DNA from: Pseudomonas sp. TH43 | GTDB taxonomy: Bacteria; Pseudomonadota; Gammaproteobacteria; Pseudomonadales; Pseudomonadaceae | DNA length: 64,000 nt | Assembly: GCF_016650635.1 (NCBI RefSeq) | Contig: NZ_JAEKFI010000002.1 | Coordinates: 310,001-374,000, forward strand | Direction of reading: 5' to 3' | Position numbers and translations under genes: made by a program | The notes under the pieces: generated by a model | The model's input: only the letters and a program-made list of their open reading frames with translations | The model's database searches: none | Told to the model about the DNA's origin: nothing | Part shown: positions 8,227-18,090 of the stretch, piece by piece | Position numbering within the stretch: position 1 is the first letter of the stretch | Layout: each line of letters opens with the position of its first letter

Positions 8227-10478
8227 TCCTTGACGCAATCGACGGTGTACTGCCGTCCATTGCCTTCATCTTCGTGCTGCAATCCATGCACATCCGCGAC
8301 AAAACCGGGGAAGCTGCTATCGAACGTGCGAGCAAATTTCAGGTAATCAATGATCGAGCGGGTCGATTCGGTAAAGCGTTCACCGGGCATGATCAAAGGG
8401 ATCCCCGGCGGATACGGCACCAGCATCACGGCGGCGATTCTGCCTTCCAGTTCATCGATTGGCACTGCCTCGACTTCGCCGCGCACCAAGTGATCGTAAG
8501 CATGAGCCGGTTTCATGGCGATTTCCGGGAGTACGGTGTACATGCGTTTGAGGTGCTTGGCGGTGGCATTGCTGCGGTAACAGGCGTGCAACTGATCGCA
8601 CAGGTCACGCAGGCCCATGCCGCGATAACGCGCAGTGTCTTGTTGCGACACGCAGGGCAGGCAGGTCTCAAGGCGCACGTTGGCATCATAGCTGCGCTTG
8701 AACTCAAGCAACTCGGTGAGCAACGTGCTCCATTTGCCTTTGGTGATGCCCATGGAGAACAGCACCAGAAACGAATACAGCCCGGTTTTCTCCACCACCA
8801 GCCCGCGCTCCCAAAGGAACTTGCTGACCACCGCCGCCGGAATGCCCTTCTCGCTCAACGCCCCACCGGCATTCAGCCCCGGCATCACCAGCGTGACCTT
8901 GATGGGGTCGAGCAGCACGTAGTCGTCACTGACCTCGCCGAAACCGTGCCAATCCGCATCGGGTTGCAGCAGCCAGTCCTTGGTTTGCACGCGGTCGATG
9001 CCTTCCACACCGGGCGGCTGCCAGATCGAAAACCACCAATCATCGGCAGCAATGTGCTGGCGCAGATTGGCCAGTGCCCGACGGAAGCTCAGCGCTTCGT
9101 CGAAAGTTTCCTGCAACAGCGAACGCCCGGCCGGGCCTTCCATCATCGCCGACGCCACATCCAGTGAAGCGATGATGCTGTACTGCGGCGACGTGGAGAT
9201 GTGCATCATGAACGCTTCATTGAAACGATCACGGTCCAGTTGCCGTGCACCGCCGTCCTGCACATGAATCATCGACGCCTGACTGAACGCGGCGAGCAAC
9301 TTGTGCGTGGAATGAGTCGTGAACACCAGCGGACTGTCTTCGCTGCGCGAGGTGGCCATGCCGTAGCGTCCGGCGAAAAATTCATGGAACGCCGCATAGG
9401 CATACCAGGCCTCGTCGAAATGCAGCACTTCGACGCTGTTGCCGAGGCTTTGCTTGATCAGTTCGGCGTTGTAGCAGAGGCCGTCGTAGGTCGAGTTGGT
9501 GACCACGGCAAGTTTGACTTTCGGCGCGCGGCCCTTGGTCAGCGGGCTGGCGTCGATTTTCGCCTGGATCGATTCGCGGCTGAATTCACTCAGCGGAATC
9601 GGCCCGATGATCCCCAACTCATTACGTTCGGGACACAGGTACAAGGGGATCGCGCCGGTCATGATGATCGCGTGCAACACCGACTTGTGACAGTTGCGAT
9701 CAACCAGCACCAGATCGTCGCGGGCGACCATCGAGTGCCAGACAATCTTGTTGGCGGTCGAGGTGCCATTGATCACGAAAAAGGTGTGATCGGCGCCGAA
9801 ATTGCGCGCAGCACGCGCTTCAGCTTCGGCAAGCGGCCCGGTGTGATCGAGCAACGAACCCAACTCCGGCACCGAGACCGACAAATCCGAGCGCAGCGTG
9901 TTTTCGCCGAAGAACTGGTGAAACGCCTGCCCTACCGGACTTTTGTGATACGCCACACCGCCGCCGTGACCGGGGGTGTGCCAGGAATAATTGGAATCGG
10001 CAGTGTGCTGCACCAGCGCCTTGAAAAACGGCGGCAGCAAACCGTCCAGATATTTGCGCGCCGCTCGCGCCACTTGCCGGGCGAGAAACGGCACGGTGTC
10101 TTCGAACAGATAGAGAATGCCGCGCAACTGATTGAGTTCGGCCATGGCATCGGCCGGAGCGTTTTCCAGGGTGACTTGCTCGCCCAGGGCAAAGATCGGC
10201 AGATCCGGCGCACGCACACGCGCCAGGCCGATCAGTTCGGCCATGTTCTGCAACAGATGCGAGTGGGTGCTGGCGTCCTCGGCGGCGATCAGCATGCACG
10301 CGAGGCCATGATGGGTCGACGCCACCAACCGACCTTCGGTGTAGTCGGTGGCCGAAACGATACTGAAACTTTCCTGCTCCAACTCCCGGGCGATGCCACG
10401 GATACGGTCGCCGGCGACCGTATCGGCCTTGATGTCACGATGGACGATCAACACCGGAAACTTCAAATCTTTGTACAT
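8223..10478 (-). CDS. ldcA: Orn/Lys/Arg decarboxylase, LdcA type
   Basis: A 751-residue PLP-dependent fold-type I decarboxylase. An N-terminal response-regulator-like wing domain (MYKDLKFPVLIVHRD) is followed by the PLP domain, with NGTSTANKIVWHSMV, HFDEAWYAYAAFHEF and the cofactor lysine in THSTHKLLAAFSQAS. The C-terminal domain ends in the family segment PYPPGIPLIMPGERF. Length and sequence agree closely with P. aeruginosa LdcA, which decarboxylates lysine to cadaverine. Many relatives are labelled arginine decarboxylase, so lysine specificity is likely but not proven here. The ATG at 10478 matches the family start. Confidence 0.88.
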   Translation of the reverse strand: MYKDLKFPVLIVHRDIKADTVAGDRIRGIARELEQESFSIVSATDYTEGRLVASTHHGLACMLIAAEDASTHSHLLQNMAELIGLARVRAPDLPIFALGEQVTLENAPADAMAELNQLRGILYLFEDTVPFLARQVARAARKYLDGLLPPFFKALVQHTADSNYSWHTPGHGGGVAYHKSPVGQAFHQFFGENTLRSDLSVSVPELGSLLDHTGPLAEAEARAARNFGADHTFFVINGTSTANKIVWHSMVARDDLVLVDRNCHKSVLHAIIMTGAIPLYLCPERNELGIIGPIPLSEFSRESIQAKIDASPLTKGRAPKVKLAVVTNSTYDGLCYNAELIKQSLGNSVEVLHFDEAWYAYAAFHEFFAGRYGMATSRSEDSPLVFTTHSTHKLLAAFSQASMIHVQDGGARQLDRDRFNEAFMMHISTSPQYSIIASLDVASAMMEGPAGRSLLQETFDEALSFRRALANLRQHIAADDWWFSIWQPPGVEGIDRVQTKDWLLQPDADWHGFGEVSDDYVLLDPIKVTLVMPGLNAGGALSEKGIPAAVVSKFLWERGLVVEKTGLYSFLVLFSMGITKGKWSTLLTELLEFKRSYDANVRLETCLPCVSQQDTARYRGMGLRDLCDQLHACYRSNATAKHLKRMYTVLPEIAMKPAHAYDHLVRGEVEAVPIDELEGRIAAVMLVPYPPGIPLIMPGERFTESTRSIIDYLKFARTFDSSFPGFVADVHGLQHEDEGNGRQYTVDCVKE

Positions 10479-10586
10479 GGGGCTCAGTGTCCTGAGGCGG
10501 CGGGGTTGAATCCGCCAATGCACTCAGGGTAGAGGGTTGTAGCGAAAGTGGCGAGGGTGGCCACTTGGCTTCATGCCGCCAAAAGC

Positions 10587-10677
10587 AAAAGATCGTCCGA
10601 TCGCGGCCCGAGCCTTCGGCAGCTCCTACATTGGAATGTGATCCCCTGTAGGAGCTGCCGGAGGCTGCGATCTTTTG
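10587..10677. repeat. REP pair (inverted)
   Basis: Arms at 10587-10629 and 10648-10677 contain GCCTTCGGCAGCTCCTAC and its inverse, each flanked by an AAAGATCG-type outer arm. This is a REP doublet between ldcA and dnaQ, native to the chromosome. Confidence 0.88.
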
Positions 10678-10681
10678 ATCT

Positions 10682-11440
10682 TCAAGCCTGCGCGTCAGCC
10701 TCGGCAATCTGCGTCCACATCGCCGGCCCACCGGCAGACTTGGCAATAATCTCCAACCGCACCAGATGCGCCGCCAGCTCATCCTCAGTCGCGCGAATGA
10801 TCCGCGCCGGCTGCCGATCAGCCGGTAATCGGCGAATCTCGGTCGCCGAGTTGTCCGCGCCCTCGCCCGAGCCATTACCGTCCGATGCGTTGCCGGCCAG
10901 CGACAGGCTGGTCTGGCCACCGGTCATGGTCAGGTAAACGTCGGCGAGAATCTCCGAGTCGAGCAAGGCGCCGTGGAGTTCACGACCGGAGTTATCGACG
11001 CCGTAACGCTTGCACAACGCATCGAGGCTGTTGCGCTGCCCCGGGTGACGTTCCCGGGCCATCATCAGGGTGTCGAGGATCGAGCAGTGCTGAGTGATAT
11101 CAGCGCGATCGTGCTGGCCCATCAAGGCGAATTCGTTGTTGATGAAGCCAACGTCGAACGCCGCGTTGTGGATGATCAGCTGTGCGCCTTTGATGAATTC
11201 GAAGAACTCATCGGCAACTTCGTTGAAGCGCGGCTTGCCCACCAGAAATTCGTTGGTGATGCCGTGAACGCCGATGGCGCCTTCATCACTCTCGCGATCC
11301 GGTTGCAGGTAAACGTGAAAATGCCGGCCCGTCAGGCGCCGACCGATCAGTTCAACACAGCCGATTTCGATAATCCGGTGACCATCGGTCACCGGCATGC
11401 CGGTGGTTTCGGTATCGAGTACAACCATCCTCTGAGCCAT
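10682..11440 (-). CDS. dnaQ: DNA polymerase III epsilon subunit (3'-5' proofreading exonuclease)
   Basis: A 252-residue DEDDh exonuclease: ExoI motif VVLDTETTGM at residue 6, ExoII NAAFDVGFINNEF at about 96, and ExoIII HGALLDSEILADVY at about 154. A C-terminal tail after a Gly/Asn/Ser-rich linker would bind the polymerase alpha subunit. In Pseudomonas it lies directly downstream of rnhA on the same strand. Here rnhA is 46 kb away at 57.45-57.92 kb, because the genomic island has gone in just upstream of dnaQ. The remaining native upstream sequence is only about 80 bp, so dnaQ expression may depend on island or junction sequence. Confidence 0.95.
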   Translation of the reverse strand: MAQRMVVLDTETTGMPVTDGHRIIEIGCVELIGRRLTGRHFHVYLQPDRESDEGAIGVHGITNEFLVGKPRFNEVADEFFEFIKGAQLIIHNAAFDVGFINNEFALMGQHDRADITQHCSILDTLMMARERHPGQRNSLDALCKRYGVDNSGRELHGALLDSEILADVYLTMTGGQTSLSLAGNASDGNGSGEGADNSATEIRRLPADRQPARIIRATEDELAAHLVRLEIIAKSAGGPAMWTQIAEADAQA

Positions 11441-11518
11441 TCTTTGTTAAATCCTCATCTCTCATCACCCTGCGAAGGCCTACGATATTAACACATGAAG
11501 TTGAAATCGGTGACTTAG

Positions 11519-11545
11519 CTAGCACCAAAAAGTGTAAATACAAAA
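11519..11545. other. Probable left end of the genomic island (terminal inverted repeat)
   Basis: ACCAAAAAGTGTAAATA at 11524-11540 matches the inverted sequence at 57128-57144 at 15 of 17 positions. The two copies face inward, one at each end of the foreign segment, so they are candidate recombinase core arms. Outside this point lies the short dnaQ leader; inside it composition becomes AT-rich. The exact crossover cannot be fixed without an empty site. Confidence 0.5.
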
Positions 11546-11785
11546 GTTGTCACTCTTTCACTCCGCACTAATGTAAACGCTCTTCTGAATTGCCATAGGA
11601 CACGATCCGGAAGTATCAGCTCGCCTGAATACTAATCGAAGCGAAGCAGACATACTCTGAGTGCTGCCTCGTCAACCTGACCTCATACCCGATAAAAATC
11701 ACCGAATATGCCGAAAATCCATTCCAGCGAAAGCCTTCAGCTCGATGATTGGCAAGAGATTGCCACACAGAAAACGCAACAACTT

Positions 11786-11945
11786 TAGCCACATATTGAC
11801 ACTCCAAAAACTGGAAACGTAGCCATATATTGACAGCCCAGAATCCTGAACCGTAGCCATATATTGACAGCCCCAAAAAACAAAACACTCGCTACATATT
11901 GACACTCCAAAAACACCGAGACTTTATATATATATTGTCAGCACC
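11786..11945 (+). repeat. Five iterons upstream of ginA
   Basis: Five direct repeats of the type TAGCCATATATTGACAGCCC. Their TTGAC (last copy TTGTC) cores are at 11796, 11830, 11864, 11899 and 11935. Spacing is 34, 34, 35 and 36 bp. Copies 2 and 3 are identical over 20 bp and the last is the most diverged. The array sits between the island end and ginA and ends about 120 bp before the ATG at 12064. Regular phased repeats beside recombinase genes are best read as arm-type binding sites or an operator controlling ginABCD. Each copy also contains a TTGACA-like hexamer. Confidence 0.8.
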
Positions 11946-12063
11946 AAATAACACTCATGCAAAGAAAAATAAAGAAAAAAACACCAAAAAAAATCAGAAT
12001 AAAAAACTTGCACAAAGCTTTTCGACATGGCAAAAATTATTAACTTTTCTTGAAGACTCAAAC

Positions 12064-13290
12064 ATGTCGCTCAAAGTAAAAAGCTTTATCGCCAAAAATG
12101 GGGAGCGTTTCACTCAAATCTACGACACAGACTTCCCTGGATTCCCTCTTTTTCATCCAACACTATATTGCGCGCTTGAGCTACGCAATGGCATCAAACA
12201 CAAAACCCAAAAAACACGTATGTATGTCATAAAAAAAATAATTGAATGGTCTCGAGGCATGCAAATAGTCATAGATACTAGATTCGAACGCCTTCACTTT
12301 CTCACTAAGGCGGAATGCAGATCGTTAGTAAATTATCTGGCGTTAAAAAAAAATTCGAAAAATGGAGATACTATTTGCAATTCAAAGATCAATGAAGCCA
12401 TATTGGTCGCAGCCAAATACTTACATTGGCTTGCATATGTAATTTGCGGCGTCTATCTATCAGACTCTACAAAAGATTTAATCTCTCTCATGGAAACCGA
12501 GATCCTCCGGCAGAAGCGAAAAAAAGGTTCTTCCGCAGCCGCATCACGAAAAATCGTTGCAAAAAAATTAGTCGAAAGAATAGAAACCGAATTAAAATTA
12601 ATATTTACGAACTCGCTATTCTCCATCAAAAAAAACGCAGTTTCAGAAATTCACTTCCGAAATATAATTTGCCTACAGATTTTATACGAGACAGGAATGC
12701 GCCTAGGCGAATTACTTAGTCTACAATTATCATCATTCGACAATGGAACAGGTGGAAATGAACCATCTTTATCAGTCATACGGAGCCATGATAGCCCCAA
12801 TGATGACAGAGTCGATCAACCAACCCCTAAGACACTAGAACGAACACTTGCAATAAGCGAAGATCTAAGCAACAAGATAACCTACTACCTAGATAGCGTG
12901 CGCCAGCATATACCTAATGTCGGGTTCGCCTCAGAAGATTTTATCTTTGTGAATCATATTCGTGGGCGAAGACAGGGCAAGGCCGTTCAGTATTCAGCAT
13001 TCGAAAATTCTATTGCAAGATTAAAAGTAAAAAACAAAAACTTAAGAGGAATGCATCCTCATTTACTCAGACACCATTGGAATTATCTGTTTAGCCTAGA
13101 AGCTGAAAAATTGGGATACGCCGAGGAAAAAGAGCGAGCCACGCGCGAGTATTGTATGGGCTGGGCTGACAATTCTGCACAAAGCGCTCGTTATAATCTC
13201 AGAAAAATTCAAGAAGACGCTATGGTAATTGGAAGGAAGATCGCAAATGACACGAAGCGCAGCGGATTACAAAAAATCGCAACAACTTAA
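12064..13290 (+). CDS. ginA: Tyrosine recombinase, first of the GInt trio
   Basis: About 408 residues from ATG 12064. The frame is open upstream to 11899, but that would start on a TTG inside an iteron. The tyrosine-recombinase catalytic set is visible: ETGMRLGELLSL (Arg I), HPHLLRHHW (H-x-x-R) and MGWADNSAQSARYNL, which holds the Tyr nucleophile. The N-terminus is lysine-rich and AT-rich, unlike the flanking chromosome. Its 3' end overlaps ginB by 44 bp. In GInt islands the three integrases and ginD are all needed for integration and excision. I rely on gene order and motifs for the name, not on a search. Confidence 0.78.
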   Translation: MSLKVKSFIAKNGERFTQIYDTDFPGFPLFHPTLYCALELRNGIKHKTQKTRMYVIKKIIEWSRGMQIVIDTRFERLHFLTKAECRSLVNYLALKKNSKNGDTICNSKINEAILVAAKYLHWLAYVICGVYLSDSTKDLISLMETEILRQKRKKGSSAAASRKIVAKKLVERIETELKLIFTNSLFSIKKNAVSEIHFRNIICLQILYETGMRLGELLSLQLSSFDNGTGGNEPSLSVIRSHDSPNDDRVDQPTPKTLERTLAISEDLSNKITYYLDSVRQHIPNVGFASEDFIFVNHIRGRRQGKAVQYSAFENSIARLKVKNKNLRGMHPHLLRHHWNYLFSLEAEKLGYAEEKERATREYCMGWADNSAQSARYNLRKIQEDAMVIGRKIANDTKRSGLQKIATT

Positions 13291-14872
13291 CCCTGTCACG
13301 ACAGATAACAGTGACCAATCGCTACTCCGTCGATTCGATACTATACATCGCCGAGCAGATCACCTCCAGCTAATTGAATGGCGAGAGAATAGTGCTTATA
13401 TATATGGCACAGGATCAGTAAATATAAGAGATATCAAGAGCACGTTCCCTCCTATTCTTTTTTTAAAAATTACCGCTGCTTTTGATGAGATATGCCGACT
13501 GAATGTGTATGCCGACATCACTATCGTGGACATAATTCAGATAGTTTCGCAATACTGCCGATTCAGCAAAACGAATATTTTCTCTTCTGATTCTCTTCTT
13601 GATTTTCACGACTATTGCAGGCGCAAAAACTTGACGCACTTCAACAAAATGAAAACCTTTATTTTATATTGGAATAATTTATCACCCGGTACGATCAGCA
13701 AAAAATCAATTATAGCTTTGCAGTCCTGCGCGACCATCAAACCGCCTCGTCCATCGGGGAGCAATGTGAGGTCTGACGATGAGTCAGAGGGCTGGCTAAC
13801 TGACGAAGAATATCATTCTATTATTGACACAATATGGTTTGATTATGAATCAGGCATCAATAGTCTATGGAATACAACGGCGTCACTTTTATGCGCTCAA
13901 TATGGTCGCCGACCTATTCAATTAGCCCACCTAAAAATAAAAGACCTTAGACAACAATCCGAAACCGAGCGATATATAGAATTTCCGGGCGCAAAAGATC
14001 AAGACTCTGAAGGATTCAGATTGTCTAAGTTTGAAATCCACCCAATTGGTGATCATTTGTGGCAAATGTGCCAGCGATTAGCTGATGAGTCTATCAATGA
14101 ATTTGAAAAAAATTTGGGCCCTCTGCCCTACAACTTAAAACGAGAGCTTCCACTTTTTTATCCTAGATCGCAGCTAACAAAAAGACTACAAATTATAGAT
14201 GAGGTTCATGCCAACCAACTAGATCGGTGTTCAAGTCGCTTTCTTCATACTCGCGCCAAACGAATGTCAACTGTGTTACGGCGCTCTACCGGTACTCGCG
14301 TATGGTCGTCTCGAACGAATGACTATCTAGAGGAATACGCCTACCGCTTTAGATATACAAGAGCACGCCAACTTGCGAGATCAGGAGTATCTAAAGCAAC
14401 GTTAAGCTTTTGGCTTGGACATGAGCACAGTAAATCACTGGATGCTTATTACGATGACCCTGCAGAAAGGGCCAGAGTCCTTGATGATGGAATATCAAAC
14501 ATAATGGCCCCGCTTGCACAGGCTTTTCGCGGACGTTTAATTCGAAATAAAAGTGAGGCTACGCGTGCGTCCGACGAGTCCAGTCTAATTGAACTAGATG
14601 GTAATGATGACTATGCAGTTGGTAATTGCGGTAGCAGTGGATTTTGCGCCGCGTCAGTACCTATACCTTGCTACCGATGCACAAAATTTGAGCCTTGGAT
14701 TGACGGCCCTCATGAAGAAGTTCTTCAAAGGCTTTTGGAACGTCAAAATGAGGAGAATATGACCCCTTTACCAGGTTCTGGAAGAAGGCTCCTGACTCCA
14801 TTGCAACTAGATCGCGACATACAGGCTGTCCTCAATGTGATTAACCATTGTAAAAATGCCAAAAGTCTTTAA
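13247..14872 (+). CDS. ginB: Tyrosine recombinase, second of the GInt trio
   Basis: A 541-residue recombinase. ATG 13247 is chosen because GGAAGGA sits about 9 bases upstream; a TTG at 13229 is less likely. Catalytic elements: CAQYGRRPIQLAHLKIKDL (Arg I), YRFRYTRARQLARSG (Arg II region) and LGHEHSKSLDAYYD (H and the Tyr nucleophile). The C-terminal tail has a four-cysteine cluster (CGSSGFC...PCYRC) followed by KFEPW, a probable zinc ribbon found in this class of recombinase. It overlaps ginA and is followed 35 bp later by ginC, in one operon. Confidence 0.78.
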   Translation: MTRSAADYKKSQQLNPVTTDNSDQSLLRRFDTIHRRADHLQLIEWRENSAYIYGTGSVNIRDIKSTFPPILFLKITAAFDEICRLNVYADITIVDIIQIVSQYCRFSKTNIFSSDSLLDFHDYCRRKNLTHFNKMKTFILYWNNLSPGTISKKSIIALQSCATIKPPRPSGSNVRSDDESEGWLTDEEYHSIIDTIWFDYESGINSLWNTTASLLCAQYGRRPIQLAHLKIKDLRQQSETERYIEFPGAKDQDSEGFRLSKFEIHPIGDHLWQMCQRLADESINEFEKNLGPLPYNLKRELPLFYPRSQLTKRLQIIDEVHANQLDRCSSRFLHTRAKRMSTVLRRSTGTRVWSSRTNDYLEEYAYRFRYTRARQLARSGVSKATLSFWLGHEHSKSLDAYYDDPAERARVLDDGISNIMAPLAQAFRGRLIRNKSEATRASDESSLIELDGNDDYAVGNCGSSGFCAASVPIPCYRCTKFEPWIDGPHEEVLQRLLERQNEENMTPLPGSGRRLLTPLQLDRDIQAVLNVINHCKNAKSL

Positions 14873-14907
14873 CCAACAAAAAATATATAGTCACTGAGTG
14901 AGTAAAC

Positions 14908-16983
14908 ATGCCATTTACCCTATCCCTATCACAACCAAAAAAAGACGATAAAGCCTCTGAGAATCTTTACGAATTCATCAGAAAAGCGAAACACGAAATA
15001 AAACTCTGGAGCAACCTTCATGGCTTTGATTGGGATAGCACAAAATGGCCAACGCATCACCATCCTGTAAGATTCTGCAACATCCAAGGAACTTATAACA
15101 GCCCTCATAATGCAATCAAAGACACTGAAAAAATGTCTTTTCCATTCGTAGAATTTGCTAAAGCATATTTGCGGTACACACAGAACCAAAAAGAAACAAA
15201 AGTCTTCCGAAGAGGCATGACAGCAATGAGACTTTTAGAACATTCGCTCATTGAGGACTTGGGGTGTGCGGACATCACTCGCGTAGAGGCGCGTCATTTC
15301 ACGGCTGCGTGCATCTCTATTCAGAAATTTGTTTTTAAGGATACCGATGGAATTGGGGCTTGCCTGCAAAAGATAGCACAAGACATCTCAACCTTAAACT
15401 TAAGCGTTGCCGAAACTTGCAACTGGAAACACCCTTACACCGGCGCCAATTCAGCCTACTCCAAAAATAAACATCTATCCGAAAAAAATCGCATTGAAAA
15501 ACTGCCTGATGATGAGGGACTTTTGGCCCTAGCGGAAATTTTTTCAAACGGATATTCATCAGAACAAGACGATGAAGATGTTTTCATTTCAAGTGTAACA
15601 TGCGTACTTCTTTCTGCCCCTCTTAGGATTTCAGAGCTAGGACGCTTTACTGTATCAGTTTTTAAGAATACCCCAGATAAGTATGACACCAAGCAAGGTT
15701 ACTTAAATTACTGGTCACCTAAAACAGGAGTGTACGTAACAAAAGAAGTACCCGGCGTCATTTCCGACAATACCGAAGAAGCAATCAAACGTCTAAAAAC
15801 GATAACCGAAGAAGGCAGACTACTAGCCAAGCATTATGAGACATCTGATAAGTTTTATCGACACTCCCATTGCCCCATGGTAGGTGACGACGAGTTATTA
15901 ACACCCTTGCAAGTTGCTCAAGCGCTAGGATATGGCACCCCCAAAACGGCAAGTTGTTTAATAAATAGCATCACGGGCAACCATACATTATCAGCATGGA
16001 CATTGAACAAATTATGGAAAGAAGTAGTTTTAGTACGACATAGAAAACTGAATCCAAATTTCCCTTATCAAATACCCGCCACTAAGAATAATGGCACCCG
16101 AATAAAAATGTCCAATGCTCTAGTATGTCTTCGTTATCGACAACTCTCGTCGCATCAACGGACGAGCCCAATCTTTCTTACTCCGTACAAGCTTAGCAGT
16201 TATTCATTACGTGTTAATGGCGCAGTACAAGAGCGATCAACCAACAACGTCAGCATGAGCATTTTCTTGAAACACGGATATCCTAATATTAAAATTAGAT
16301 CTCATGAAATGCGCCATTTTTTAAACACAATGGCGCAAGAAGCGGGCATTCCCATGGAGGCAATAACACGTTGGAGCACAAGGGCTTCAAACGCTCAAAC
16401 ACGCACATATATGCATCTCTCCTCCGGACGAAAAGCTGAAAAAATATCTGACTTAAAAACGAAAACCACAACACAAACGCTACCTCCAGTCACCAAGGCT
16501 GATTACAACTTAAGAGACAAGGGGCCTCTAATCACTACTCGGTACGGCATTTGCCTCCACCCGTGGACTGTGTCGCCGTGCACTAAACATGCCGATTGCC
16601 TAAATTGCAACGAACTTCTGATCTGCAAAGGGCACAAACGCTCGAACGATGCCATTATCCAAGAACGTAATCGCGTATACGAAAACTTCATAGTTGCAGA
16701 ACAGAAAATTAACAATGGCGAAAAGGTAGCCAATCGGTGGTATGAAGCCCATAAACATAATCTCGAGCGTTTAGATTTGCTTGTTCAAATTCTGTATAAA
16801 GATGAAATCCCCAACGGAACTCCGGTCAGAATCTTAGGTAGCAATTTTACTCATGAGGATCGAATCCTAAACGCCACAAACCCTGTTGAAAGCGCTTCAA
16901 AAAAAACCCAGCTGCAAGTGCATACCACTGCAAATTATCATGTAGACGTATTAGATTGCATAAAGCTTTTATCCGAGGACTAA
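14908..16983 (+). CDS. ginC: Tyrosine recombinase, third and largest of the GInt trio
   Basis: A 691-residue protein. The catalytic domain lies at about residues 210-510: SAPLRISELGRFTV (Arg I), SHEMRHFLNTMAQEAG (H-x-x-R) and RWSTRASNAQTRTYMHL (Tyr nucleophile). A cysteine/histidine-rich stretch at about 555-580 (GICLHPWTVSPCTKHADC, then LNCNELLICKGH) looks metal-binding, and a helical tail follows. It is much longer than phage integrases, as expected for GInt recombinases. Its TAA is followed one base later by the ATG of ginD. The gene is AT-rich compared with flanking DNA. Confidence 0.78.
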   Translation: MPFTLSLSQPKKDDKASENLYEFIRKAKHEIKLWSNLHGFDWDSTKWPTHHHPVRFCNIQGTYNSPHNAIKDTEKMSFPFVEFAKAYLRYTQNQKETKVFRRGMTAMRLLEHSLIEDLGCADITRVEARHFTAACISIQKFVFKDTDGIGACLQKIAQDISTLNLSVAETCNWKHPYTGANSAYSKNKHLSEKNRIEKLPDDEGLLALAEIFSNGYSSEQDDEDVFISSVTCVLLSAPLRISELGRFTVSVFKNTPDKYDTKQGYLNYWSPKTGVYVTKEVPGVISDNTEEAIKRLKTITEEGRLLAKHYETSDKFYRHSHCPMVGDDELLTPLQVAQALGYGTPKTASCLINSITGNHTLSAWTLNKLWKEVVLVRHRKLNPNFPYQIPATKNNGTRIKMSNALVCLRYRQLSSHQRTSPIFLTPYKLSSYSLRVNGAVQERSTNNVSMSIFLKHGYPNIKIRSHEMRHFLNTMAQEAGIPMEAITRWSTRASNAQTRTYMHLSSGRKAEKISDLKTKTTTQTLPPVTKADYNLRDKGPLITTRYGICLHPWTVSPCTKHADCLNCNELLICKGHKRSNDAIIQERNRVYENFIVAEQKINNGEKVANRWYEAHKHNLERLDLLVQILYKDEIPNGTPVRILGSNFTHEDRILNATNPVESASKKTQLQVHTTANYHVDVLDCIKLLSED

Positions 16984-16984
16984 C

Positions 16985-17404
16985 ATGTCTGTCGCAATTA
17001 CACAAAAAAAGCTCGTAGCCATTGCCGATATTATTAGAAGCTGGCCCAAGACTGAAAAACTAACATGGGATGCAATATGCTTGGCTTCAAAATTAGAGCT
17101 AGATTTCGTCCCCACTCGTCAGGCCCTAGCCAATAAAGCCGTGATAATTAATGCGTACAAAGCAAAGAAAAAGGAAGTTCGCACACCAGCTAGAGCCCTC
17201 GACTCTTTTCCCATCCCGAAAAGCATGAACGCCGCTATTGATACAATCTTCCGCATCAAAAAAGAGAATGAGCTACTCAAAGCGGAATTGAACGCGATGG
17301 CGGAGGTAGCACAACTGTTCATACATAACGCTTATTTACTTCACGGAATGACAAAAGCTCAACTCATGAAGCCGATGCTAAAAATCAAAAGAAAAGAATC
17401 GTAA
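16985..17404 (+). CDS. ginD: Small helical partner of the recombinases
   Basis: A 139-residue basic protein. The first 60 residues resemble a small helical DNA-binding fold (LTWDAICLASKLELDFVPTRQAL). The segment at about 80-105 (IDTIFRIKKENELLKAELNA) is a clear coiled coil with heptad leucines. Position and size match ginD, the small protein required with the three integrases for GInt mobility. It is coupled to ginC with one base between stop and start and is the last gene of the operon. Confidence 0.7.
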   Translation: MSVAITQKKLVAIADIIRSWPKTEKLTWDAICLASKLELDFVPTRQALANKAVIINAYKAKKKEVRTPARALDSFPIPKSMNAAIDTIFRIKKENELLKAELNAMAEVAQLFIHNAYLLHGMTKAQLMKPMLKIKRKES

Positions 17405-18090
17405 TTACCTCTATCTAGCCGTTGAAAATCAAATAAACAGCAAAACCCAAGATGAAGTCGTTGGCGATACAGCCGCAATTGCGTTTGAGGGGCTATAGAT
17501 CTGCGGTCTAGAATGAGCATCTTGGCGGTAGGCCTTGATCAGTATCTGTTAGTGATCACCTAGAACTGTGGAAAACTAGGGCTTACTTAAGAGATTGAGA
17601 TATCCAGCTCCGTCTCCACTGGCCGACCAAGTCGCCGGCAGCGACAATATAACTGTTCAAGCCGTGATCATAGAACTCACCATTTGGCTCGAGTGAACAC
17701 AGGTTGGCATATCTTTAAAACTTAAAATGCCGCGAGAGAGTACCTAGCATTTGAACTTATCTATTGGCGACCTCGCAATAACTGGCGTGATTTAGAAAAC
17801 TCGGCTTGCAAGGACATACTGTTCCACTTGGCGCCGATAAGGGATACGCGATGGCGGTTTAAACAATGATCGCGGGGCGGAAGACAGGGGGCAAGTGTTG
17901 GTGCCCCCGTCACAAGCCTTAAATATATTGAGTCCAACCCTATACCTCTGCTACCATCGTCAACTGTATCGATTTCCTGGATCGAGCGGTCGGCGCGCAT
18001 AGCTAACGCACAGGCAGTAGCACCCTCCTTTTTTGCATGCATTCGACATCAGTCACTGCGGGCAGCCGACACCGCGTAGACATATCGAGA
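17405..18090. other. Intergenic region after the gin operon
   Basis: No convincing gene in about 690 bp. The only recognisable content is the parA-type gene fragment at 17720-17835. Open frames here are short, start poorly and have no family resemblance. Confidence 0.6.
17720..17835 (+). pseudogene. 3' remnant of an HTH-ParA-type ATPase gene
   Basis: Reading from about 17731, the frame gives AAREYLAFELIYWRPRNNW, which lines up with the last residues of the intact ATPase gene at 24508-25647 (AAREMRRLADELIHWRLPNNW). The similarity continues past the stop into the 3' flank (GAAAACTCGG...TGCAAGGACATACTGTTC here; GAAAACTCGGTTTGCAGGGC there). So a diverged copy of the same gene once stood just after ginD, and only its end remains. 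Confidence 0.75.

Noticed and set aside
8274..10532. Long plus-strand frames antisense to ldcA
   Set aside because: His/Gln/Arg-rich translations without motifs, lying opposite a clear decarboxylase.
11440..11560. tRNA gene as the integration site
   Set aside because: Neither junction folds as a tRNA or tRNA 3' end; the target is the rnhA-dnaQ spacer.
11786..11945. CRISPR-like array
   Set aside because: Only five units, repeat about 20 bp, AT-rich spacers of about 14 bp, no cas genes; better explained as iterons.
17761..18042. 93-codon minus-strand gene
   Set aside because: It overlaps the ParA-gene remnant on the other strand and has no motif or ribosome site.
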